A stretch of 6,204 bases of DNA from Planctomycetota bacterium (GTDB lineage: Bacteria > Planctomycetota > Phycisphaerae > Sedimentisphaerales > SM23-30): positions 1-6,204 of the forward strand of contig JAKJEP010000206.1 in the NCBI GenBank assembly GCA_022705365.1. The letters run 5' to 3'. This document shows, in pieces, positions 1-5,558 of this stretch. The notes under the pieces were generated by a model, which did not search any database, was not told where the DNA came from, and saw only the letters and a list, made by a program, of their open reading frames with translations. Both the position numbers and the translations under genes were made by a program. Positions within the stretch are counted from its first letter, which is position 1, and every line of letters begins with the position of its first letter.

Positions 1-218
1 CACGGCCGAAACCGCCGCTCCGCCTGAAAACTTTCCGCTGACAAATGCACCTGCAAAAACGTCTCCTGAAAGACATCCTCAGCCAACGCCGGCTGAGACA
101 AAAACTTGAGCAGATAATTATACAATTCCGACTGATACCTTCCGATCAGCTCGGTGAACGCCTGCCGGTCGCCGCGGAGATACTCCGCTAGTAATTGCTC
201 GTCAGTTCGCTGCTTCAA
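1..218 (-). CDS. ECF-type RNA polymerase sigma factor, N-terminal fragment (cut by window edge)
   Basis: The minus strand reads 72 codons from a TTG at 216-218 to the left edge without a stop. The protein has the layout of sigma-70 region 2 of extracytoplasmic-function sigma factors: an acidic start with GDRQAFTELIGRYQSELY (about residues 16-33), then ALAEDVFQETFLQVH (44-58), the region 2.2 helix that contacts the core polymerase, and RRFRP (68-72), which leads into the usual W of region 2.3/2.4. Region 4 and any C-terminal anchor lie outside the window. TTG is chosen because the frame has an in-frame TAA seven codons upstream and no ATG or GTG between; ATG codons further upstream are in another frame and soon stop. 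There is only a weak AGAG ahead of the start. A possible self-regulated promoter lies at 242-266. Family assignment is firm; the regulon is unknown. Confidence 0.88.
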   Translation of the reverse strand, partial: MKQRTDEQLLAEYLRGDRQAFTELIGRYQSELYNYLLKFLSQPALAEDVFQETFLQVHLSAESFQAERRFRP

Positions 219-241
219 TGATATATCTCTGCTTGTTTATA

Positions 242-266
242 TACGTTTCTACCATACACAAGTTCA
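242..266 (-). promoter_or_regulatory. possible ECF-sigma-type promoter of the sigma factor gene
   Basis: On the minus strand TGAAC (266-262) is followed after 16 bases by CGTA (245-242). GAAC-N16-CGT is the general form of promoters read by ECF sigma factors, for example sigma-W of Bacillus. Transcription would begin roughly 15-20 bases before the TTG start, which fits autoregulation. The motifs are short and a chance match is quite possible. Confidence 0.3.
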
Positions 267-306
267 TTAAAAATTAAACCGTTCTCCCAAAAGCCGTAAA
301 TCTACA

Positions 307-328
307 AATCATTATATAGCAAATGATT
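307..328. repeat. short AT-rich inverted repeat at the end of thiD2E
   Basis: AATCATT (307-313) and AATGATT (322-328) are perfect 7-base inverted arms around an 8-base loop, and the right arm overlaps the TAA stop of the thiamine gene. The stem is A/T only but for one pair and no T-run follows on the minus strand, so it is a poor intrinsic terminator. The rest of the 219-326 gap is AT-rich and shows no other gene. Confidence 0.3.
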
Positions 329-1364
329 ATATATTTTCTATCTGTTTTTTAATTTTTTTCGCCGCCGCCGCCGGGTCATCCTGTCCGATAACCGCCTGGC
401 AAACCGCCACCCCCCGGGCGCCCGCCGCAACAACCTCACGGGCATTATCAGCACCAATACCGCCGATAGCTAGGATCGGCCGGTCGCATATGGCCGCCGC
501 CTGATGCAGCAGCTCCAACCCCCCGCACGCCACCTGCGGCTTGGTCGGGCTGGCAAAAATGGCCCCCACCGCAATATAATCCGTCCCCTCCGCCAGCGCC
601 GCTTTCAACTCGTCCAGCGAATGCGTGCTTTTGCCTACTATCATCTTCGGCCCCGCAATCCGCCGCGCCAATCCCACCGGCAAATCCTCCTGCCCCAGAT
701 GCACCCCGTCCGCCCTCGCCAGCACCGCCAGATCCACCCGGTCATTCATAAAAAACAGGGCCTCATGGGCATGGCACAGCGCTCGCACTTCCTTCGCCAG
801 TCCCAGCAGCTCCCCATCCGCCTTGTCTTTTTCCCGCAACTGGATCGCATCCGCCCCCCCTTCCAGCACCAGCTTCGCCGTTTCCAGAATGGGCCGTTTG
901 CATAACGCCTCCGTCAGCAAAACGTACAGCCGCACCCTGCCAAACCGGTCCGCCGGATTGCCCCGCGTCAAAAGCTGCTTTTCCAGGTCATAACACTGAT
1001 ACCGAATATCCTCCATCCGGGCCGCAAACCGGCTGCTGGCCAGCTTGCCGTATTCTTCCAGACACCGCAGCGCCTCCGTCAGCCGCTTCGCCGCCGCCTG
1101 CACCACTGCCGCAAAATCCGCCCGCCGCGCCTCCGACTCCGTCGTAATCCCCGTCCCCACATCCCCCGGCGTATCCCGCGCCGCCAGCAGTTCAAAATCA
1201 GGCAGTTCCGCTATCGCCTGACACAGCTCATGCCGCAGCCGCTTCGCCCGCCCGCTCAATCCCGCATCGTCCAGCACAAACCGCCCATACTCCTCCATAC
1301 ACCGCAACGCCTCCCGCGCCCGGTTAAAATTCGCATCCAATATCCGCATCACCGCTTTATCCAT
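327..1364 (-). CDS. thiE: bimodular ThiD2-ThiE: HMP-phosphate kinase fused to thiamine-phosphate synthase
   Basis: This 345-residue cytoplasmic protein joins two steps of thiamine synthesis. Residues 1 to about 135 match the ThiD2 domain, a small kinase unrelated to ThiD that phosphorylates HMP-P but not free HMP. It contains two similar half-motifs, EALRCMEEYGRF (18-29) and EALRCLEEYGKL (97-108). Residues about 145-345 are a ThiE TIM barrel with QLREK (175-179), MNDRVDLA (206-213), ADGVHLGQ (218-225), GKSTHS (244-249), VGAIFASPTKP (266-276) and AIGGI (299-303), the pyrophosphate- and pyrimidine-binding motifs that couple HMP-PP to thiazole phosphate. The ATG at 1364 is the first start after an in-frame TGA; Met6, just before RILDANFNRAREALR, is an alternative and agrees with many family starts. 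No strong ribosome site is seen. The gene is GC-rich, unlike the upstream island, and no TPP riboswitch is visible. The symbol thiD2 applies to the N-terminal module. Confidence 0.93.
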   Translation of the reverse strand: MDKAVMRILDANFNRAREALRCMEEYGRFVLDDAGLSGRAKRLRHELCQAIAELPDFELLAARDTPGDVGTGITTESEARRADFAAVVQAAAKRLTEALRCLEEYGKLASSRFAARMEDIRYQCYDLEKQLLTRGNPADRFGRVRLYVLLTEALCKRPILETAKLVLEGGADAIQLREKDKADGELLGLAKEVRALCHAHEALFFMNDRVDLAVLARADGVHLGQEDLPVGLARRIAGPKMIVGKSTHSLDELKAALAEGTDYIAVGAIFASPTKPQVACGGLELLHQAAAICDRPILAIGGIGADNAREVVAAGARGVAVCQAVIGQDDPAAAAKKIKKQIENI

Positions 1365-1370
1365 AAACTC

Positions 1371-1376
1371 ATTATA
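1371..1376 (-). promoter_or_regulatory. possible -10 box directly before thiD2E
   Basis: A perfect TATAAT on the minus strand ends 6 bases before the ATG at 1364, which would place transcription start at or next to the start codon (a leaderless message). The nearest good -35, TTGACT at 1404-1399, is 22 bases away, longer than the usual 16-18. The remaining 1365-1494 gap holds no gene, only a weak inverted repeat (CCTAT 1453-1457, ATAGG 1466-1470, 8-base loop) without a T-run. Confidence 0.25.
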
Positions 1377-1494
1377 CCTTCATCGTTTATGATAGAAAAG
1401 TCAAAAACCGCTTTAGTTCTCTATTCTTTATTTAATCGCTGGATCATCCCTCCCTATGGTTATTGATAGGTTCTAATCTTGATTTGGAACGATT

Positions 1495-2715
1495 TTACAC
1501 AGTGGCTTTCGGAACAAACAATTCTTGAAATGATTGCACGATAAAATTGTCAGTCATGCCAGCTATGAAGTCAAGAACTTTTAAACTATTTGGATCACTT
1601 GCTGTATAAGCATTTTTCATATCATCATCAAGGAATTCATCGAAAACCTTATACACATTTGGTTTTCCATTTTTGGGAGATAAAGAATTTTTATTATTCC
1701 TTTTATCTTGGCTTATATAATCCCATAAATCTTCAAACAATAATTCAATGATTTTTCTAGCTCGATCTTTATACATTTGAGCTTGGGAACTATCGTATAT
1801 TTTTTTACCATTGAACTCTATCAGTTTCTTTAATAGGTTACCCTTTTCTTCAGAAAGAGTAATATATGGCATTTCATGGCTATTTTTTATCAAATCCTCC
1901 AGGAAATTTTTCACAATGGTTCCATTATTTTTACCAAGTGCATTTTTGATTTCTGGAGGAATTTCTTCCTCATTTACGATTTGGGCTCTTATTGCGTCTT
2001 CCAAGTCTCTTCCAGCATATGCAATTCGATCGATAATACGAACAAGGCAACCTTCTCGAGTTATAGGTAAGGGTGCAGTTTCTCTAGTTTTTATCGATTC
2101 TAAGTCTTTATGTTTGTTATATGGTTCTAATTTAAATGAATTCTTTTCTCCACAATGAGAGAGAATTCCATCTCGAACTTCCCAAGTTAAGTTTAAACCC
2201 GGCGGTTCTCGGTCAAGCTTGGCTAGTTTATCGACAACCCTTAATCCATATATTTCATGATGGAACTCCGGGATAATTTTCTGGAGTTTTTTAATATCAC
2301 GTATCTTTTCATGAAGATTTTTTATGTATAGTTGATCGGTGTCACCTTTAATGATACTATCAAGTATTCTCTCGCCTTCATGACCAAAGGGGGCGTGGCC
2401 AATATCGTGGCCAAGTCCGATTGCTTCTGCCAAATCTTCGTTGAGTTCTAGGCATCTTGCAACAGTCCTTGCTGCAGACGCAACGAGAAGTACGTGTTCG
2501 ATTCGAGTAGAGATATGATCATTTTGGGGGAAGTAAAAAACTTGCGTTTTATGCTTTAACCGCCTGAATGCTTGAGAATATATGATGCGATGACAATCTC
2601 TTTGGAATTCGGTTCGAAATTCATCTTCCTTTAAAGGATATTTACGACCTTTTGTTTTTATTGTAGCGTATTTACTGAGGTGTAAATCTCGTTTGTATCG
2701 TAAGTTTGTCCCCAT
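1495..2715 (-). CDS. dGTPase-like HD-domain deoxynucleoside triphosphate triphosphohydrolase
   Basis: The 406-residue protein belongs to the Dgt family, which hydrolyses dGTP (sometimes other dNTPs) to the deoxynucleoside and triphosphate. The signature N-terminus LSKYATIKTKGRKYP (13-27), FRTEFQRD (33-40) and AFRRLKHKTQVF (49-60) is intact. HD-domain metal ligands are visible as H74 (RIEH), H103-D104 (GLGHDIGHAPFGHEGE) and D229 (IIDRIAYAGRDLEDA); H112 and E115 match the catalytic His/Glu of E. coli Dgt. HHEIYGLRVV (152-161) and the C-terminal IAGMTDNF (384-391) are also typical, so the gene looks complete and active; it is shorter than E. coli Dgt. The ATG at 2715 lies inside the upstream gene, overlapping it by 58 bases, preceded by GGGGAAGG (2726-2719) only 3 bases away. 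The conserved N-terminal motif requires this overlap. Base composition is AT-rich, unlike the thiamine and radical SAM genes. True substrate is not decided by sequence; dGTPases are known in nucleotide-pool control and phage defence. Confidence 0.92.
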   Translation of the reverse strand: MGTNLRYKRDLHLSKYATIKTKGRKYPLKEDEFRTEFQRDCHRIIYSQAFRRLKHKTQVFYFPQNDHISTRIEHVLLVASAARTVARCLELNEDLAEAIGLGHDIGHAPFGHEGERILDSIIKGDTDQLYIKNLHEKIRDIKKLQKIIPEFHHEIYGLRVVDKLAKLDREPPGLNLTWEVRDGILSHCGEKNSFKLEPYNKHKDLESIKTRETAPLPITREGCLVRIIDRIAYAGRDLEDAIRAQIVNEEEIPPEIKNALGKNNGTIVKNFLEDLIKNSHEMPYITLSEEKGNLLKKLIEFNGKKIYDSSQAQMYKDRARKIIELLFEDLWDYISQDKRNNKNSLSPKNGKPNVYKVFDEFLDDDMKNAYTASDPNSLKVLDFIAGMTDNFIVQSFQELFVPKATV

Positions 2716-3335
2716 ATGCCTTCCCCGAAAAGAGTGATTAATAAATTGGTTAATTGATAAGGATCACGATTGACATCAAGGTAATCGCTAACTTGTTTTC
2801 CTATTTGTTTAGTCTTTTGAGAACTATTGGTGATATTGTCACAAGAAGAAGACGATTTGCTTTTGAACTTTTGATTAAATATTTTTGGAATATCTTCATA
2901 ACTACTAACATATTCGAAATCAGTCAAGCCCATTACCAAGGGATTGCAATTCCCTTCGATAAGTGTTCTGCAATCTGAATTAAATATAACTATTTCTTTC
3001 TCATGAGACCACGCAACGGCCGCTTCTATCATGGCTCCTTCATCCGGAACTCTGCCATTCATATTCACCACGAGCCCATCACTGTCGATTACTTCATAGA
3101 TATCAAGGCAGAAAATTGCATGATTCAGAATCCTTGATGCGTCTTTTTCAGAGAATCCTCGATCGCGGAAAATAGGCAAAATTTTCGCCAATTCCAATCC
3201 ATCTCGATGAGGTAGAAATACTTTATAGCCGCTCTTTTCTAAAGTAAAGGCTATACAATCCATTTCCTCCCGTTCTTTAGGATTGAACAAAGGACCGGCA
3301 CAATATATCTTCTTGATTTTTATTTGCCCATTCAT
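2658..3335 (-). CDS. nucleoside 2-deoxyribosyltransferase-like protein with C-terminal extension
   Basis: The protein has the deoxyribosyltransferase fold, whose members exchange or hydrolyse the base of 2'-deoxynucleosides (or deoxynucleoside monophosphates). Numbered from the chosen start, it shows KKIYCAGPLFNPKEREEM (8-25), the substrate-binding strand-loop; PHRDG (42-46); a DIYEVIDSDGLVVNMNGR stretch (78-95); and PDEGAMIEAAVAW (97-109), in which E104 is the expected nucleophile, six residues after D98 as in lactobacillus NDT. After about residue 155 comes a Ser/Lys-rich linker and a roughly 50-residue tail that I do not recognise. The open frame can begin at 3392, but the ATG at 3335 is preferred: it lies just before the conserved first strand, GGA lies 6 bases ahead, and a TTGACA box falls inside the longer N-terminus. 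From 3335 the protein is 225 residues, from 3392 it is 244. Its last 19 codons overlap the dGTPase gene, indicating one transcript and probable translational coupling. AT-rich. Confidence 0.82.
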   Translation of the reverse strand: MNGQIKIKKIYCAGPLFNPKEREEMDCIAFTLEKSGYKVFLPHRDGLELAKILPIFRDRGFSEKDASRILNHAIFCLDIYEVIDSDGLVVNMNGRVPDEGAMIEAAVAWSHEKEIVIFNSDCRTLIEGNCNPLVMGLTDFEYVSSYEDIPKIFNQKFKSKSSSSCDNITNSSQKTKQIGKQVSDYLDVNRDPYQLTNLLITLFGEGIWGQTYDTNEIYTSVNTLQ

Positions 3336-3354
3336 TAGCAATCCGTCATTTATT

Positions 3355-3382
3355 TTAATAATTTTCAATCTTGAATTGTCAA
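3355..3382 (-). promoter_or_regulatory. candidate sigma-70-type promoter for the deoxyribosyltransferase-dGTPase operon
   Basis: The minus strand has a perfect -35 hexamer TTGACA (3382-3377), a 16-base spacer and a -10-like TATTAA (3360-3355; 4 of 6 consensus bases). Transcription would start about a dozen bases before the ATG at 3335, so the start at 3392 would not be on the transcript. The surroundings are AT-rich, which raises the chance of a spurious -10. Confidence 0.4.
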
Positions 3383-3404
3383 CGAAAATCATTTTATACA
3401 GTTA

Positions 3405-3425
3405 TTTTATAATATCAATATAAAA
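3405..3425. repeat. AT-only inverted repeat between divergent genes
   Basis: TTTTATA (3405-3411) and TATAAAA (3419-3425) are perfect inverted arms around a 7-base spacer, in the gap between the minus-strand nucleotide genes and the plus-strand radical SAM gene. It could be an operator for either direction, or only a by-product of the very AT-rich sequence. The gap from 3393 to 3518 otherwise shows no gene and no convincing plus-strand promoter. Confidence 0.3.
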
Positions 3426-3518
3426 ATATAATTTTTGCATGGGAAAATATGAAATTATTCGGAAAGGTTGGCTATAAAAAATCCTTGTCTTCGCCCTCTC
3501 CGTGCATAAGATATTGCG

Positions 3519-4559
3519 ATGACTACTGCGGAGCAGAAAAAATGGCGGTTGATGCGAACCTACCTGGCCAAGCATCCGGTATGGCTGGCCTGGCAGGTGA
3601 CGTACCGCTGCAACTTCCGCTGCCGCTTTTGCCACTACTGGCAGGATGAGATGGGCCGGCAGCCCGAGCAGACGGTGGCGGAATTTGAGTCGGGGGCCAA
3701 AAAACTGGCCAAATGGGGCACGCTGTTGATTTCGCTGGCCGGCGGCGAGCCGCTGCTGCGTGAGGATATCGTCGATATCGTGGAAGTCGTGGGCCGCTGG
3801 CACTTTCCCTTCATTACCACCAACGGCTATCGGACAGACCCGCATCTGACCCGCGAACTTTTCCGGGCCGGGCTGTGGGGCGTCTCGATTAGCATCGACT
3901 ATGCGGACCCCCAGCCGCATAACCGGGCGCGGGGCATGGCCGACGCCTACGAAAAAGCCGTGGCGGCGTTGGAGGCATTTTCCCACGCCCGGCAATACCC
4001 CTGGCAGCGGGTGAATCTGATGTGTGTGCTGCTGGATGACAATGCGGATCAGATTGAGCCGTTAATCAAGCTGGCCGCCGAACATAACGCCTATTTCATG
4101 ATTCAGCCGTACTGCTCGATGAAGACCGGCAGCAGCAAATTCCGGCATCGTAACCATGACGGTATCAGCCGGTATTTACTGGAGTTACGCAGCAAATACC
4201 GCAACTTTCTCAGCAACCCCTGGTTTCTTTCGAACTTTGACGCCGCCCTCAACGGCGGAGTACCCGGCTGCATGGCGGGCCGAACCTTTTTCAATATCGA
4301 TAGTACGGGAGATATAGCGATTTGTGTGGAAAATCGCAACAAACCGGTTGCAAATTTGCACCGGGACGATATAACGGAGATAAGTAACCGCCTGCGGCAG
4401 GCCGCCAGAGCCAACCACTGCCAGGCCTGCTGGTATAATTGCCGCGGCGAAGTAGAAAGTATTTACAGACCTTACGGGCTGCTCAAAAGCCTGCCTACCT
4501 GGATTTTTGATTACGGCAGACCTCGAAAAAACACAGCCGTTACAACCATAACTAATTAA
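3519..4559 (+). CDS. radical SAM protein with reduced SPASM (twitch-like) C-terminal domain
   Basis: The 346-residue protein carries the radical SAM iron-sulphur motif CNFRCRFC (C31, C35, C38; CX3CX2C), which binds the cluster that cleaves S-adenosylmethionine, and the AdoMet-contacting LAGGEP (73-78). FITTNGY (98-104) and GVSISID (121-127) are further barrel strands. The C-terminus has C251 X12 G264 X4 C269 and then C301, C304 and C308 (CX2CX3C), enough to hold an auxiliary cluster but fewer cysteines than a full seven-Cys SPASM domain. Such proteins modify peptides, lipids or small molecules; the substrate here is unknown. Start at 3519 places the Cys motif at a normal distance; TAAG 8 bases upstream is a weak ribosome site. 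It lies 6 bases before a Tat-exported metallophosphoesterase gene and probably shares its transcript. GC-rich, in contrast to the region just upstream. Confidence 0.9.
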   Translation: MTTAEQKKWRLMRTYLAKHPVWLAWQVTYRCNFRCRFCHYWQDEMGRQPEQTVAEFESGAKKLAKWGTLLISLAGGEPLLREDIVDIVEVVGRWHFPFITTNGYRTDPHLTRELFRAGLWGVSISIDYADPQPHNRARGMADAYEKAVAALEAFSHARQYPWQRVNLMCVLLDDNADQIEPLIKLAAEHNAYFMIQPYCSMKTGSSKFRHRNHDGISRYLLELRSKYRNFLSNPWFLSNFDAALNGGVPGCMAGRTFFNIDSTGDIAICVENRNKPVANLHRDDITEISNRLRQAARANHCQACWYNCRGEVESIYRPYGLLKSLPTWIFDYGRPRKNTAVTTITN

Positions 4560-4565
4560 ACTGCA

Positions 4566-5507
4566 ATGATTAGAGAAAACACCCCTGAAGTCCTCAAAAC
4601 CGCCGGAAAAAATCTGAAACGCCATAACCGCATCTCTCGCCGCCGCTTCGTCAAAGGGGCCGTGCTGGGTACGCTGGGTTTTTGCACCGCCGCTGCCGTG
4701 GATGCCTACGGCATCGAGCCGGAATGGATTGAAGTGGTGGAACTGGACCTGCCGCTTTCCAACCTGCCCCAGCCGTTTCGCGGCAAAAAGCTCGTCCACA
4801 TCAGCGACCTCCATTGCAGCAATACCGTCAGCGATAAATACCTCCGGCGCTGCATCCAGCGGATCAACCGCCTCCAGGCGGATATCGTGGTTATCACCGG
4901 CGATTTTGTAACCCATGATTTTAGAGGCGTTTACAAGAAAAAAATTCTGTCTATTCTCAGCCGGCTCAAAAGCACCCTGGGTACTTTCGCCTGCCTGGGA
5001 AATCACGATTATGGTGTGATGGCCACCTGGCAGCCCGGCAGTGACACGGTCCGGGATTTTCTGGAAAATGGCCTGCAGGAAATCGGGGTGCAGGTCCTCC
5101 GCAACAACTCCCATTGCCTCAAACATCAGGACAGCGAAATTTACCTGGTCGGCCTGGGCGATATGTGGGCGCAGGATATCCAGCTGGAAAAAGCCTTTCG
5201 CAATGTCGCCTCCGACAAGACCACCCTGGTCCTGGCCCATAACCCGGATACGATCGACCTTCTGCAGGACTACAAAGCCAATATCGTTATGTGCGGCCAC
5301 ACCCACGGCGGCCAGGTAAAAGTGCCGTTCTTCGGCCCGCCCCTGCTGCCGATTAAAAACCGAAGATATGTCTCCGGCATGTTCAACGTCGAGGATAAAA
5401 TGCTCTATGTCAACCGCGGCCTGGGCCGGCTGGGCCGAATCCGCTTCAACTGCCGCCCGGAGATCACGGTTTTCACGCTGCATGACGGATCGGCACCCAA
5501 CATGTAA
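4566..5507 (+). CDS. Tat-exported metallophosphoesterase (YaeI/YkuE-like)
   Basis: This 313-residue protein has a twin-arginine signal, SRRRFVKG (24-31), followed by a hydrophobic stretch (about 32-45), so it should be folded in the cytoplasm and exported or membrane-anchored with its catalytic domain outside. The calcineurin-like metal-binding motifs come in order: DLHC (D81, H83), GDFVTH (D113), GNHDYG (N146, H147, D148), AHNPD (H225) and GHTHGGQ (H245, H247). The GHTHGGQVKVPFFGP pattern and length resemble the YaeI/YkuE group, some of which act on phospholipid or lipid A phosphodiester or pyrophosphate bonds; the real substrate cannot be read here. The gene starts 6 bases after the radical SAM stop with no Shine-Dalgarno, suggesting coupled translation. 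The next gene follows 51 bases later. A late start would remove the Tat motif, so the ATG at 4566 is kept. Confidence 0.92.
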   Translation: MIRENTPEVLKTAGKNLKRHNRISRRRFVKGAVLGTLGFCTAAAVDAYGIEPEWIEVVELDLPLSNLPQPFRGKKLVHISDLHCSNTVSDKYLRRCIQRINRLQADIVVITGDFVTHDFRGVYKKKILSILSRLKSTLGTFACLGNHDYGVMATWQPGSDTVRDFLENGLQEIGVQVLRNNSHCLKHQDSEIYLVGLGDMWAQDIQLEKAFRNVASDKTTLVLAHNPDTIDLLQDYKANIVMCGHTHGGQVKVPFFGPPLLPIKNRRYVSGMFNVEDKMLYVNRGLGRLGRIRFNCRPEITVFTLHDGSAPNM

Positions 5508-5547
5508 CTCGAATCCGAAATATAGACATTCGCAATTTCCGACTTTC

Positions 5548-5553
5548 AGGAGG
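5548..5553 (+). promoter_or_regulatory. strong Shine-Dalgarno of the alcohol dehydrogenase gene
   Basis: A perfect AGGAGG sits 5 bases before the ATG at 5559. It is the only canonical ribosome site in the window and fixes the start of that gene. The 51-base gap 5508-5558 contains no clear terminator, so read-through from the phosphoesterase gene is possible. Confidence 0.8.
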
Positions 5554-5558
5554 CGGCC

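Noticed and set aside
504..993. Two plus-strand frames inside thiD2E, rich in R, P, Q or S
   Set aside because: They are shadows of the ThiE coding region, with composition expected from reading a GC-rich gene in antisense.
1441..1470. Intrinsic terminator after the dGTPase gene
   Set aside because: Only a 5-base stem (1453-1457 with 1466-1470) was found, and no T-run follows on the minus strand.
1365..1494. TPP riboswitch before the thiamine gene
   Set aside because: I looked for the CUGAGA and the distal thi-box pattern on the minus strand and found neither; the gap is also short for one.
1811..2158. Plus-strand 115-codon frame within the dGTPase gene
   Set aside because: It is antisense to the HD protein's middle region and contains no recognisable motif.
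3449..3649. Small plus-strand frame beginning MKLFGKVGYKK
   Set aside because: It overlaps the radical SAM start out of frame; its second half is a frame-shifted reading of that gene, and the first part lacks a ribosome site.
3402..3995. A 197-codon minus-strand frame over the radical SAM N-terminus
   Set aside because: It lies opposite the CX3CX2C and GGEP coding region, and its C-terminal end reads through AT-rich intergenic DNA; no domain is seen.
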